From the NCBI GenBank assembly GCA_024213275.1, contig JANAVG010000009.1, forward strand, positions 124,001 through 188,000: 64,000 bases of DNA. Reading direction: 5' to 3'. The stretch's first letter is position 1, and each line of letters begins with the position of its first letter. Positions 36,198 to 45,845 of the stretch are shown here, in pieces. This DNA comes from Rossellomorea sp. BNER (GTDB taxonomy: Bacteria > Bacillota > Bacilli > Bacillales > Bacillaceae_B). The notes below the pieces were generated by a model. It was not told the origin of the DNA. It saw nothing but the letters and a program-made list of their open reading frames with translations, and did not search any database. Both the position numbers and the translations under genes were made by a program.

Positions 36198-37733
36198 TTA
36201 TGCCGAATGATTTTCATCATATAATCGGGTCCTTCGATTGTAGAATTTGGCAAAAAGTAGAACGCCGATCACCATTAATATCACAGCTATAAATATCGCT
36301 GATTCGTAACCTACTAATCCCCCAACCACAAATGCAATGACGGTTATGCCCGCATTAAACAATGCATAGGGAACCTGGGTTTTATTATGGTCTTTATGAT
36401 CAGAGCCTGCACCGGTAGAAGATAAAATGGTGGTATCTGAGATGGGTGAACAATGGTCACCAAAAATTCCGCCTGATATGACAGCACCAATGCATGCGTA
36501 CATAGAGACATCTAGGTGATAAGCTAACGGAATCGCTAAAGGAAGCATAATCGCAAAAGTCCCCCAAGAAGTTCCATTAGCAAATGACATACAGGCACCT
36601 ACGACAAATATAATCGCTGGTATTAGGAATAAAGGGATATTTCCATCTATTAATTGGACAATGTATTCGGCAGTCCCCATCTTGTCAAGAGCTGCACCGA
36701 GTGACCAGGCCAGCACCAATATAATTAAAATATCCATCATTCTTTTCATACCAGAAATATAAATATCGAAGGCCTCAGCTATTTTTTTCACTTTGTATAA
36801 AGTCATTAAAATGATGAGGGATAACCCTGCAAATAAATAGGCCGTCGTTAACGCAATTCTAAACTCATTTCCATCAATTTTTTTAAACGGGAATCCAAGT
36901 GGAATTAACAAACCAACAATGGTGACGATTAGGATTAAAATCGGAAACCAAACCAGAATCGGCTTACTACTTGATTCCTTGATTTCATTAAACGCTTCCG
37001 ATTTACGCATTGGTTTAGAATCAGGCCAATATATTTGCCCTGTTTCCTTTATACGCCTTTCTGCTTTAGCCATCGGTCCAAAGTCGAGCTTAGTGATCAC
37101 GATTAAAGGAACGATCAGGACGGCCAAAACCGGATAAATATAAAAAGGAATCGAATGCATAAACGAATCCCACCCTGATTCCGTTATATTTAACCGATCG
37201 TACTCTGTATTGATGAGTCCGATTATGTACACACCCCAGCCAATAAAAGGAATCATAACAGAGACAGGTGAAGCCGTTGAATCAATAATCCAAGCTAATT
37301 TTTCTCTTGATACCTTAGCTTTGTCAAAAATCGGTTCAAAGACGGGTCCAATAATTAAGGGTGTTCCTAGCTCGGAGAAAAAAATCGCAATCCCGCCTAG
37401 CCACGCTGCAAGTTGTGTCTGAACACGATTCTTGATGACACCCGCTATCTTAGACGCAAAAGCAGCAGCTCCTCCCGACTTTTCCAAAAGTGCCACAAAA
37501 CCGCCGATAAATACTAACAGCACTAAAATACCAGCGTTATAGCTGTCTGTGATTTGAACAAAGAAATAATCGCCAATCACCGTTTTTACTGAGTTTAATG
37601 GATTAAAATGTGACAAGATGAGAATTCCTGAAAATAAACCTAGAAATAATGAAATAATGACATTCCTTGTACAAAGCGCCATAACAATAGCAATGATAGG
37701 AGGAATTAAAGACAGCACCCCCATATGGTCCAT
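36198..37733 (-). CDS. nhaC: NhaC-family Na+/H+ antiporter-type transporter
   Basis: The 511-residue permease has about 12 membrane helices. It shows motifs of the NhaC/ion-transporter superfamily: FIGGFVALLEKSGGA, STASPVSVMIPFIGWGVY, SFANGTSWGTFAIMLPLAIP and ISGGIFGDHCSPISDTTILS. NhaC proteins exchange Na+ for H+, while some relatives carry organic acids or amino acids (malate/lactate or arginine types). It is transcribed with the argH-like gene and sits downstream of a dedicated regulator, so import of an amino-acid-like substrate is plausible. AAGGGG precedes the ATG. Confidence 0.87.
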   Translation of the reverse strand: MDHMGVLSLIPPIIAIVMALCTRNVIISLFLGLFSGILILSHFNPLNSVKTVIGDYFFVQITDSYNAGILVLLVFIGGFVALLEKSGGAAAFASKIAGVIKNRVQTQLAAWLGGIAIFFSELGTPLIIGPVFEPIFDKAKVSREKLAWIIDSTASPVSVMIPFIGWGVYIIGLINTEYDRLNITESGWDSFMHSIPFYIYPVLAVLIVPLIVITKLDFGPMAKAERRIKETGQIYWPDSKPMRKSEAFNEIKESSSKPILVWFPILILIVTIVGLLIPLGFPFKKIDGNEFRIALTTAYLFAGLSLIILMTLYKVKKIAEAFDIYISGMKRMMDILIILVLAWSLGAALDKMGTAEYIVQLIDGNIPLFLIPAIIFVVGACMSFANGTSWGTFAIMLPLAIPLAYHLDVSMYACIGAVISGGIFGDHCSPISDTTILSSTGAGSDHKDHNKTQVPYALFNAGITVIAFVVGGLVGYESAIFIAVILMVIGVLLFAKFYNRRTRLYDENHSA

Positions 37734-37925
37734 ACACTACACCCCTTTTAAAATATTTTCTTAAAAATAATGACTTATTGCTAAAACCATACACCCTCTC
37801 CATCCTTTATGTACCAAGTGAAAAAATAGCCATTTCACCCTATATTCGGGTTCATTTAGGATAATTACCCTTAATTATATTTAAACAATTCCCTTTTTTC
37901 AAACAATTTTTCAAAAAAATAATGA

Positions 37926-37953
37926 AAGCATCATCGCAATTGCGATGATGCTT
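37926..37953 (-). terminator. Perfect 28-base palindrome, terminator of the regulator gene
   Basis: AAGCATCATCGCAA is followed by its exact reverse complement. On the minus strand a T-rich tail follows. It lies between the regulator gene and nhaC. The perfect symmetry could also serve as an operator for nhaC-argH. Confidence 0.6.
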
Positions 37954-37985
37954 GTCGTTAATGGATAGCGCTTCCCTTTTCGTTG

Positions 37986-39281
37986 TTAACTTAATCGATA
38001 CATTTTACTTGGCCGGCCTCGAGTGGATAAGGACTTTTCGCCGTTATACACCAATAATCCTACATCACTTAATGAAGCCACAATCCTGCGTGTGTTTCGC
38101 TCTTCTAACCCAAGATGGGCAGCAAGATCACCAGTCGTGAAGCTTGTCCATCCCCTTGTTTTAACCAAGGCAACGATTTTATTAAAAGCCTTAAAGCTAA
38201 CATTTGCTTTTTTAAGTTGATTTAGAACTTTTTCATCGTTCATCAGGTTAGAGTATACCAGCTCTTCTTCGTTCCCTGCGGATTCAACCACCGTCCCATC
38301 CTCTTGAACAATAATGATGTCCCGGTCTGATTTTTCTTTAGCATGTTGAATGGCCCTTAGCGCATTCACCTCTGCAGAAAACACCGTCTCTCCATATCCA
38401 ATACCTGCTGCTACGGGAGTTTCCGAATGAAGGGCGATTTGCTCAACCGCTTCCTTGACCAATCCGATTCCCCTCTCGATTGCGCCTCTTGTACTAAAAA
38501 TGACATAACGTCCATTCCCTTTTTCCATTAGAGAACCATCTAAAGTATCACATAGCCTAATCAATGTCTTTTTCAAATCCAATTCTAAATACTGAAGATC
38601 ATATGGCCTCTTCGCCTTTTGTTTAATTTTATCAAAGGATTCGATATCGATAATCGTGACGCCGATTTGAGTATCCTTAAAATAAAAGGTCCTGACTTTT
38701 TCCGCCAGAACCCGAAGCGTCTGACGGATTTCCAATCGGCTGGGGGTATACCAATAAACCGGAACCCCGGCGGTTTTTAATTGTTGATAGACTCCCTCAA
38801 AGCAAGTAATCGCCCCTTTTGTCTTGTCCTTCTTCCACAAGTCGAGATGGAAATGAAACAAGTCATCGGCATTCGTATCGACATCATAGGTTTTTACAAA
38901 TAATTTTCCCAATGGCAAATTCAGCTGATCCATCGTCTCATTCAATTCATTAGTAGCTAACTCATCAATACTTACATCATCCACAAAGCTACCCTGGGAA
39001 AAAGCCATATTCAAAAAGCACTTATAAAGGCTAGCCTCCGTATGTTGTGTGTAGATCATATGTTCATCTGAATCTAGCACCTTTTTCGCAATCATATAGG
39101 GAAGCTTACCAGTAAAGAGCCAGACATTCACTTCATGGTCATGTTGCGAAACAATTTGACGAGTCTCTTGAAATTCAGCATAAGGAAATGGAATAAACTC
39201 TACCTCTTCACCAAATCCTTCAGCCATTGAAATCATCCGTTCGACGGAGGTTTTAGGACCCACAACTCCGATTTTATACAT
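37986..39281 (-). CDS. Three-part transcriptional regulator (PrpR-like sensor, GGDEF-like, winged helix)
   Basis: Residues 1-130 begin KIGVVGPKTSVERMISMAEG and include NVWLFTGKLPYMIAKKV, resembling a PrpR-type small-molecule sensor. The middle (about 200-340) looks like a degenerate nucleotide-cyclase/GGDEF fold (GVTIIDIESFDKI, NGRYVIFSTRG, AAGIGYGETVFSAE). The last 75 residues form a winged helix: SFTTGDLAAHLGLEERNTRR, then GRPSKMYRLS. I know no characterised member. It precedes the nhaC-argH operon in the same direction and probably controls it. A weak ribosome site precedes the ATG. A broken relative lies near 51 kb. Confidence 0.72.
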   Translation of the reverse strand: MYKIGVVGPKTSVERMISMAEGFGEEVEFIPFPYAEFQETRQIVSQHDHEVNVWLFTGKLPYMIAKKVLDSDEHMIYTQHTEASLYKCFLNMAFSQGSFVDDVSIDELATNELNETMDQLNLPLGKLFVKTYDVDTNADDLFHFHLDLWKKDKTKGAITCFEGVYQQLKTAGVPVYWYTPSRLEIRQTLRVLAEKVRTFYFKDTQIGVTIIDIESFDKIKQKAKRPYDLQYLELDLKKTLIRLCDTLDGSLMEKGNGRYVIFSTRGAIERGIGLVKEAVEQIALHSETPVAAGIGYGETVFSAEVNALRAIQHAKEKSDRDIIIVQEDGTVVESAGNEEELVYSNLMNDEKVLNQLKKANVSFKAFNKIVALVKTRGWTSFTTGDLAAHLGLEERNTRRIVASLSDVGLLVYNGEKSLSTRGRPSKMYRLS

Positions 39282-39577
39282 GTATGATCATCTTTCCATT
39301 CTTTGTCTTAATTTTCTTAATTGATAGTTATAATTATAGCATATTGGTGGTTCGGTGGAGGGATTAGGGTAACTACACGACATATTTACCTCATCGTTTT
39401 TTTATAAAGAGAAAAAGGAAATGTTGTATCAGTCATTGATTCATAACCTTTCTTCTTTTTTAATCACTCCCCTTACTATCAAACTATTAATAGTACCTCC
39501 TGAGTATTAAAATAAAAATAGATGTATTTAAAATTTTCTTAAAATATTGAATAATTTAATAACAAAGTATACAATTA
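39282..39577. other. Intergenic stretch upstream of gntR-mdc
   Basis: This AT-rich stretch holds the divergent promoters of the three-part regulator and of gntR-mdc. No gene is seen. Confidence 0.4.
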
Positions 39578-39592
39578 AATCGACAGTCGACA
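39578..39592 (+). promoter_or_regulatory. GntR-type operator upstream of gntR-mdc
   Basis: AATCGACAGTCGACA contains the palindrome TCGAC-A-GTCGA, 27 bases upstream of the gntR start. The same motif lies upstream of the NRAMP-like transporter at 61191 and again at 61547. FCD-type GntR proteins bind short palindromes of this kind, so autoregulation is likely. Confidence 0.7.
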
Positions 39593-39619
39593 ATAAGTTA
39601 TTTAGAAGGAGAAGAAATA

Positions 39620-40270
39620 ATGAATTCGTTGAAACTTACTAATAATGCATTATCCAATCATATAGCTGAACATATTACTGATCAAATTATCAAAGGGGAA
39701 CTTGCTCCTGGCGAAAAACTAATTGAACACAGTTATGCAGATGAATTCGGAACCAGTCGCGCCCCAGTAAGGGAAGCCATCTATCTTCTTGCCATTGAAG
39801 GACTTGTGGAAAGAATCCCAAGAAAAGGGGCAATTGTAAAAGACTATACCAAGAATGAAATCTACGACCTTCTTGAAATCAGAATAATGTTTGAATCAAT
39901 GGCCATGGAACGTATACAACGAAACGGTGTTAACCAGGAAGTTCTTCATAAAATGAGCGAATCCTTGCAAGAGATGAAAAACTATACTGATCTTCATCAT
40001 TACACTCAATTAAATCATTCCTTCCACATGTGTATGATTGAAATGAGTAAAAGTGAAACGATTAAAAATATGTATTCACGTCTTGGATTACCTTTATTTC
40101 GAATTCAAACTTTGTCTTTCACTACTGAAGGAAATATAGAAAAGTCTATTAAAGAACATGAGGTAATCATCGACTTATTAAAAAATAAAAAATTAGAGGA
40201 AGCAGCTGCAGTCTTAAAGCAACATAATGAAGACGTTATTACTAGTATTAAAAGAAAGTTGGACTATTAA
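39620..40270 (+). CDS. GntR-family (FCD) regulator of malonate genes
   Basis: The 216-residue regulator has an N-terminal winged helix (GELAPGEKLIEHSYADEFG, then SRAPVREAIYLLAIEGLVER). The FCD ligand domain covers about residues 85-210, with Asp and His positions typical of metal-bound carboxylate sensors (RIMFESMAMERI, HSFHMCMIEMS, EHEVIIDLLKN). It is first gene of the malonate cluster, 41 bases before mdcH, so malonate or malonyl-CoA is a plausible ligand. AAGGAG precedes ATG. The palindrome upstream and at two distant sites should be its operator. Confidence 0.87.
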   Translation: MNSLKLTNNALSNHIAEHITDQIIKGELAPGEKLIEHSYADEFGTSRAPVREAIYLLAIEGLVERIPRKGAIVKDYTKNEIYDLLEIRIMFESMAMERIQRNGVNQEVLHKMSESLQEMKNYTDLHHYTQLNHSFHMCMIEMSKSETIKNMYSRLGLPLFRIQTLSFTTEGNIEKSIKEHEVIIDLLKNKKLEEAAAVLKQHNEDVITSIKRKLDY

Positions 40271-40311
40271 CGTTAAAAATGAGTAATAGAGAGTTGAAAA
40301 GGATGATATAA

Positions 40312-41244
40312 ATGAAGCTGGCTTTTTTATTTCCAGGACAAGGTTCACAAAAAAAGGGCATGCTCCATTATTTACCTAAACACCCTGTTGTTGATGAAGT
40401 CACCCAACAAGCTAGTACTCTATTGAATAAAAGTGTATACGATTTGGATTCAAAGGAGGCTTTGACTTCTACCCTCTCCGTTCAGCTATCCTTGCTGGTT
40501 TCCTCCGTAGCTGTTTCTAAGCTACTGGAATCGGAAGGAATAACCCCCAATTTTGTTGCGGGTCATTCTGTTGGAGCTTTTAGTGCAGCAGTGGCAGCTA
40601 AAGCTATTGACTTTCCTGATGCATTAAAACTAGTGAAATTAAGAGGAGAACTGATGGAGAAGGCCTACCCTGCTAGTTATGGTATGGGTGTAATTACTGG
40701 ATTAAGTGGAAAGGAAATTAAAAAAATAATAGATAGCTATTTCACTAAAGAAGTTCCTGTTTATATGGCAAATCTAAATTCACCTTGCCAAACAACTATT
40801 TCAGGCTCAATTATAGGAATCAAAAAAATTCTTCACTTCGCAAAGGAACATGGTGCTAAAAGAGCGGATATCCTTAATGTTAAGGTTCCCTCCCATTCCC
40901 CGTTACTTCAATCTGTTTCGACGACCTTGTATGAAGCTCTAAGACAAGTTCATTTTCATCCCCCAGTTATACCTTACTCATGTAACCGGACAGCCCGTCT
41001 ATTGAGATCAGCAGGTGACATTCGGGATGATCTAGCTTTCAGTCCTTCTTACCCTGTTATGTGGCATGACGCCACTTCTTTACTTTATGAACATGGAACA
41101 AGGCTGTTTATTGAAATGAACCCAGGTAACGTCCTTACCAAATTAGCAAGGAAGGCTTTTCCTCAAGCCCGAGCGGTTTCAGTTGAAGAAGATGGATTAG
41201 AGAATACTACAGTTTTAGCGCAACGTTTTTTTGAACAGAGATAA
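40312..41244 (+). CDS. mdcH: Malonate decarboxylase, malonyl-CoA:ACP transacylase subunit
   Basis: MdcH loads malonyl from malonyl-CoA onto the thiol of the MdcC carrier, priming the decarboxylase cycle. The 310-residue protein has the acyltransferase start FLFPGQGSQKKGML, the active-site elbow VAGHSVGAFSAAVAA and the catalytic His in VPSHSPLL. ANLNSPCQTTISG is also typical. It is related to FabD, and the mdc context decides the name. AAAAGGA precedes the ATG. Confidence 0.9.
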   Translation: MKLAFLFPGQGSQKKGMLHYLPKHPVVDEVTQQASTLLNKSVYDLDSKEALTSTLSVQLSLLVSSVAVSKLLESEGITPNFVAGHSVGAFSAAVAAKAIDFPDALKLVKLRGELMEKAYPASYGMGVITGLSGKEIKKIIDSYFTKEVPVYMANLNSPCQTTISGSIIGIKKILHFAKEHGAKRADILNVKVPSHSPLLQSVSTTLYEALRQVHFHPPVIPYSCNRTARLLRSAGDIRDDLAFSPSYPVMWHDATSLLYEHGTRLFIEMNPGNVLTKLARKAFPQARAVSVEEDGLENTTVLAQRFFEQR

Positions 41245-41285
41245 TGAGGTACTTATTACTCGAATATGAGAGGGGTTAGGATAAG

Positions 41286-42944
41286 ATGGGATCCATACAT
41301 GCAGGAGTTCAGAAACGTTCATGGAAGACGAGATTAGAGGCAAAAGAGAAACGAATAGCGCAAATGAAGGACATCACTAAAGATAACATTATTCCAACCA
41401 ATAGAATCATAGAGGCTCTGGAAAATTTGATAACGCCGGGAGATCGTGTTGTCTTAGAAGGAAATAATCAAAAACAGGCAGCATTTCTTTCAGAAGCTTT
41501 GTCTCAAACAAACCCAAAGAAATTATATGATTTGCACATGATTATATCCAGCATTTCCCGACCGGAACATTTAGACCTCTTTGAATTAGGGATCGCCAAG
41601 AAAATCGACTTTTCATATGCTGGCCCCCAAAGTCTCCGAATGGCACAAATGCTTGAAGATGGAAAACTAACAATGGGTGAGATCCATACTTATGTGGAGT
41701 TATACGGTCGGTTATTCATCGATTTAATCCCTTCTATTGCCTTAGTGGCAGCTGATAAAGCAGATAGTGCTGGGAATCTATATACGGGCGCCAATACAGA
41801 AGAGACTCCAACACTCGTGGAAGCAGCAGCGTTTCGTGATGGTATTGTGATTGCTCAAGTGAACGAATTAACGGACGAACTTCCACGGGTTGATATACCT
41901 GGGTCATGGATTGATTATGTTGTAGTCGCGGATAAACCGTACCAATTAGAGCCTCTTTTTACAAGAGATCCAAGGCACATTACTGACATTCAAGTGCTTC
42001 AGGCCATGATGATTATCCGTGGGATTTATGAAAGACATGAAGTACAATCCTTAAACCATGGAATCGGTTATAATACAGCAGCCATAGAGCTATTGCTTCC
42101 TACATATGGGGAATCACTCGATTTAAAAGGAAAAATCTGCAAGCACTGGGCGCTGAACCCCCATCCAACCTTAATTCCTGCCATTGAAAGTGGGTGGGTA
42201 GAAAGTGTTCATTGCTTCGGGGGAGAAGTTGGAATGGAGAAATATGTCAAGTCTCGAAGGGATGTATTTTTTACCGGCCGCGATGGCAGTTTGCGGTCTA
42301 ACCGGACATTATGCCAACTTGCTGGACAATATGCAGTTGATTTATTTGTTGGCTCTACTCTACAAATTGATAGTATGGGAAATTCCTCAACTGTTACGAG
42401 TGGAAGACTCGCAGGATTCGGGGGGGCACCTAATATGGGACATGACCCCGGCGGAAGACGCCATTCTACTCCAGCCTGGTTAAATATGATGACCCATGAT
42501 GATCCACTTGCACGGGGAAGGAAATTGGTTGTTCAAGTAGCAGAAACTTTCCAGACAGGCAATAAACCAGTGTTTGTTGAATCTTTGGATGCACTAGATG
42601 TTAAGAATGATACAGGTTTGGCAACGACTCCAATCATGATATATGGAGAGGATGTCACACATGTTGTAACAGAAGAAGGAATTGCTTACTTGTATAAAGC
42701 AACTAGCATGGAAGAACGCAAACGAGCGATTGAAGCCATCGCTGGAGTAACACCTATTGGTCTCAAACACGATGTAAAACGGTCAGACAAATTGAGAAGA
42801 GAAAGGTTAATTGCCTTGCCGGAGGACTTAGGAATTCGCCGGACAGATGCAAAACGTTCACTCCTAGCCGCAAAAAATGTAGCAGACCTGGTGGATTGGT
42901 CGGAAGGTCTCTATGAACCACCGATGAAATTTAGAAGCTGGTAA
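41286..42944 (+). CDS. mdcA: Malonate decarboxylase alpha subunit (acetyl-S-ACP:malonate ACP transferase)
   Basis: MdcA swaps acetyl for malonyl on the carrier protein, releasing acetate. The 552-residue length is normal. CoA-transferase-like blocks are visible: GDRVVLEGNNQKQAAFL, ALVAADKADSAGNLYTGANT, TLQIDSMGNSSTVTSGRLAG and FGGAPNMGHDPGGRRHSTPA. It follows mdcH by 41 bases and is followed by mdcB after 13. ATG lies ten bases after the GGGGTTAGGAT region, a modest ribosome site. Confidence 0.95.
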   Translation: MGSIHAGVQKRSWKTRLEAKEKRIAQMKDITKDNIIPTNRIIEALENLITPGDRVVLEGNNQKQAAFLSEALSQTNPKKLYDLHMIISSISRPEHLDLFELGIAKKIDFSYAGPQSLRMAQMLEDGKLTMGEIHTYVELYGRLFIDLIPSIALVAADKADSAGNLYTGANTEETPTLVEAAAFRDGIVIAQVNELTDELPRVDIPGSWIDYVVVADKPYQLEPLFTRDPRHITDIQVLQAMMIIRGIYERHEVQSLNHGIGYNTAAIELLLPTYGESLDLKGKICKHWALNPHPTLIPAIESGWVESVHCFGGEVGMEKYVKSRRDVFFTGRDGSLRSNRTLCQLAGQYAVDLFVGSTLQIDSMGNSSTVTSGRLAGFGGAPNMGHDPGGRRHSTPAWLNMMTHDDPLARGRKLVVQVAETFQTGNKPVFVESLDALDVKNDTGLATTPIMIYGEDVTHVVTEEGIAYLYKATSMEERKRAIEAIAGVTPIGLKHDVKRSDKLRRERLIALPEDLGIRRTDAKRSLLAAKNVADLVDWSEGLYEPPMKFRSW

Positions 42945-42957
42945 GAAGGAGGGTACG

Positions 42958-43863
42958 ATGATTGAGATTAATGCGCAACAGTATAGTTTACACCTTTCAA
43001 ATTTAGCAGTTAAATCTTTGATTGAAGAAGCAGAACTGACGCCAAAACCAGGACTTGTTGATAAAAAGGATTCAGGAACACACACAGATATGACTTTAGA
43101 TCTAATGATCAAATCTGCTCATGGACTTAACTCTACTTTCAGAACAATTGCAGAAGCAAGTTATAAGGAGAAACCTTCCCCATTCTTGCGGGAAAAGATT
43201 GCTGCCATTGGACGAAGTGGAGAAGCCACTATGTTTAAATTAACAGGTGGAATTAATACTCATAAAGGAGCAATTTGGGCTCTTGGTTTGCTTGTTTCAA
43301 GCGCAGCGATGAACAGGGATGAGTCAACCATGGAAACCATCGTCCACTCAGCAGGAAAGCTCGCTTGTTTTCATGACCGTTATCAACCCAAAATTCAGAC
43401 TAATGGTTCGCGCGTTAATGAAAAATACGGGGTGTTGGGTGCAAAAGGAGAAGCACTTCTTGGATTCCCACATATTAGACAATTTTCTTTTCCCATTCTC
43501 CATGACTCAAGAAAAAGAGGCATTTCGGAAGACTTATCAAGGTTGAACGCTTTGCTGTCACTAATGGCCAACATTGACGATACATGTATTTTACACAGGG
43601 GTGGGATCGATGCCTTATATCATACAAAACAGCAAGCGAAAGAAATACTTGAAAGAGGACTGGAGTGGGATGCTGTTCAATGGATGCTTTTAGAAAAACT
43701 AGATCATACATTGCATCTATTCAATGCTTCCCCGGGTGGAAGTGCTGACCTATTGGCTGCCACATTATTTCTTGATTATATTCACCAAGAAAAAACAACA
43801 AGATCCAATACTTTTAAAAAAATATCCATCGGAGGTAATCCTATTGGAAGTCATAACTTATAG
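42958..43863 (+). CDS. mdcB: Triphosphoribosyl-dephospho-CoA synthase
   Basis: MdcB joins ATP and dephospho-CoA to make the precursor of the prosthetic group carried by MdcC. The 301-residue protein shows EEAELTPKPGLVDKKDSGTH and TDMTLDLMIKSA, GGINTHKGAIWALGLL and FNASPGGSADLLAATLF, shared with CitG. It starts with ATG after GAAGGAGGG. Its last codons contain the ribosome site and start of mdcC, so the two overlap by 20 bases. Confidence 0.92.
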   Translation: MIEINAQQYSLHLSNLAVKSLIEEAELTPKPGLVDKKDSGTHTDMTLDLMIKSAHGLNSTFRTIAEASYKEKPSPFLREKIAAIGRSGEATMFKLTGGINTHKGAIWALGLLVSSAAMNRDESTMETIVHSAGKLACFHDRYQPKIQTNGSRVNEKYGVLGAKGEALLGFPHIRQFSFPILHDSRKRGISEDLSRLNALLSLMANIDDTCILHRGGIDALYHTKQQAKEILERGLEWDAVQWMLLEKLDHTLHLFNASPGGSADLLAATLFLDYIHQEKTTRSNTFKKISIGGNPIGSHNL

Positions 43864-44155
43864 CTTTCCAGCAACCAAAAAAATTGATTCACAAGCCCAT
43901 GTAGGAGTAGTGGGTTCAGGGGATTTAGAAATTATCATGGAACCTACTGACAAGGGGTATGCCGAGGTGACCATCCGAACCGGCACCATTGGATTTAATG
44001 ACACATGGAAGTATGTATTGGAGAGATTTTTCTCCAAAAATGAAGTATCAGCAAAAATAAAAATTAATGACTTTGGTGCAACTCCCGGAGTTGTCTCATT
44101 AAGATTAGCACAGGCATTGGAGGTGAGCCATAATGTTGACTCCATTAAGAAATAG
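43844..44155 (+). CDS. mdcC: Malonate decarboxylase acyl carrier protein (delta subunit)
   Basis: MdcC carries the phosphoribosyl-dephospho-CoA group and shuttles acetyl and malonyl between subunits. I start at a TTG seven bases after GGAGGT, inside the end of mdcB. This gives 103 residues beginning EVITYSFPATKKIDSQAHVG. It also places the attachment serine of VVGSGDLE at position 25, the number reported for Klebsiella MdcC. FNDTWKYVLERFF and GATPGVVSLRLAQALE follow as expected. Its end overlaps mdcDE by 23 bases. The longer frame upstream reads through mdcB and is not real. Confidence 0.93.
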   Translation: MEVITYSFPATKKIDSQAHVGVVGSGDLEIIMEPTDKGYAEVTIRTGTIGFNDTWKYVLERFFSKNEVSAKIKINDFGATPGVVSLRLAQALEVSHNVDSIKK

Positions 44156-45845
44156 TCTTGTGGAACGTACAGGTCGAGAGAGAGCCCGTATATTATGCGA
44201 TGATGGAACGTTTAAAGAATTGTTAGGTCCATTTGATGAGATGGAGTCTCCTCACTTAGTACAACAGGGAATTGTTCCGCAAAGTGATGATGGTGTCATT
44301 ATTGCAAAAGGTAAATTAAACGGGCAACAAATATTGGTTATTTCTATTGAAGGGAATTTTCAAGGGGGAGGAATTGGAGAAGTATCAGGTGCGAAGATTG
44401 CCGGAGCCCTGGAGCTTGCTTTAAAGGATAATAAAGCTGGAATGTCTATCTACCCTATTTTTATATTTGATACTGGTGGTGTAAGACTTCAAGAAGCAAA
44501 CTATGGATTACTGTCAATTGCTGAAATTGGCTCGGCCATTGTAGAGCTGCGTACTTTTGTACCTGTTATAGGCATCATTCCAGGTAAAATAGGTGCTTTC
44601 GGTGGTATGTCCATCACTGCTGGATTGTGTAGTGCCTTAATCATGACCCGTGAAGGACGCCTTGGGTTAAATGGTCCTGAAGTCATTGAGCAGGAAGCAG
44701 GAATTCGTGAACTTGATTCAATGGACCGGCTAAAGATTTGGAATTCAATCGGAGGCAAACAAAGAGTTGCGGCAGGGTTTGCCGAAATAATAATGGAAGA
44801 TGATGCTCAAATGATCATGGATGCGATTCTTTCAATAATAAAAAAGGGAATCAAAATGACACCAAAAAGCTCCCAAGTAAAGCGTTACCTTACTTTCCTT
44901 GGATTGGTTGAACCATCTTTGCCTCTTTCACCTGAAGAAGTCATAAAGTTGTGGGGACAAACAGAAGATTCCTTTTCCATAGATCAACAAACTCTTCAAA
45001 AAGATGAAAAACATATAAAAAGTGAAGGCAGTAAGAGAACAAGCAGAGGTGGAAAATGGTTTCATTTGTTAACAAACGAAGCAGATAATACAGGTGAAAT
45101 CCCTTCCGTACTTTGTGCCGATTCCTTTATTGGTAACAAACCTACTCGTTTTTTAGCCATTGTTCCTAATGAAATCAATCGTTTTCCAAGAGCCCGATCT
45201 GGGGAATTTGGCCTTGAGGAAGGATGGATGCTTGCTAAACATATTCGTGAAGCCATCGAAGAGGATCAACACGGGGAAAAGCGTGCCATTGTAGCAATTG
45301 TTGATGTACCAGGTCAGGCTTACGGATACCGTGAAGAACTTCTAGGTATTCATCAAGCTTGTGCTGCCGCTGTAGATGCTTATGCCTCAGCAAGGTTAGC
45401 AGGCCACCCAATCATTGGATTTATCCCTGGAAAAGCCATTTCAGGCGCTTTTCTTTCACACGGCTTACAAGCAAACCGTCTTCTTGCACTAGACGATGAG
45501 GGCGTGAATGTACATGTAATGTCCAAACAATCTGCAGCTAGAATTACACAACGGAGTCTAGCCGAGCTTGAAGAAGCAACCAAAAAAGTCCCAGCGATGG
45601 CTTACGATATTCAATCCTTTAAAAAGATAGGATCCCTCTTTGAATTAATAACTAAGGTGAATGCTAATAATCCGGGTAATGAGGATCGTCAGGTGATAAT
45701 CAAAAAAATCATGAATGCAATCGAGGATATCGAAAATAATCCAAGAGACTTGAGCAACAGACTTACCTTATCCGACGATGCTAAACCGCATGGGAGGTCC
45801 GCATCTATTTTAGTCAGACAAAGGTTAGAAGAACAATGGGATTAG
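44133..45845 (+). CDS. mdcDE: Malonate decarboxylase beta-gamma fusion subunit
   Basis: The carboxyltransferase-like core decarboxylates malonyl-S-ACP. In most described systems beta (MdcD) and gamma (MdcE) are separate; here one 570-residue chain holds both. Residues 1-265 are MdcD-like (GNFQGGGIGEVSGAKIAGAL, FDTGGVRLQEAN, GKIGAFGGMSITAG). After a polar linker (about 270-310, rich in Lys, Ser and Glu), the rest is MdcE-like (RFPRARSGEFGLEEGW, VDVPGQAYGYREELLGIHQA, IGFIPGKAISGAFLSHGLQA). The continuous frame and linker argue for a true fusion rather than an error. ATG follows GAGGTGAG within mdcC. Confidence 0.92.
   Translation: MLTPLRNSLVERTGRERARILCDDGTFKELLGPFDEMESPHLVQQGIVPQSDDGVIIAKGKLNGQQILVISIEGNFQGGGIGEVSGAKIAGALELALKDNKAGMSIYPIFIFDTGGVRLQEANYGLLSIAEIGSAIVELRTFVPVIGIIPGKIGAFGGMSITAGLCSALIMTREGRLGLNGPEVIEQEAGIRELDSMDRLKIWNSIGGKQRVAAGFAEIIMEDDAQMIMDAILSIIKKGIKMTPKSSQVKRYLTFLGLVEPSLPLSPEEVIKLWGQTEDSFSIDQQTLQKDEKHIKSEGSKRTSRGGKWFHLLTNEADNTGEIPSVLCADSFIGNKPTRFLAIVPNEINRFPRARSGEFGLEEGWMLAKHIREAIEEDQHGEKRAIVAIVDVPGQAYGYREELLGIHQACAAAVDAYASARLAGHPIIGFIPGKAISGAFLSHGLQANRLLALDDEGVNVHVMSKQSAARITQRSLAELEEATKKVPAMAYDIQSFKKIGSLFELITKVNANNPGNEDRQVIIKKIMNAIEDIENNPRDLSNRLTLSDDAKPHGRSASILVRQRLEEQWD

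Noticed and set aside
37926..37953. Phage attachment site or origin signal at the perfect 28-bp palindrome
   Set aside because: No integrase or replication gene is near; its position after a stop codon with a T-rich tail fits a terminator.
43724..43843. Long N-terminal extension of mdcC
   Set aside because: It reads out of frame through the end of mdcB; the TTG start with GGAGGT gives the family length and Ser25.
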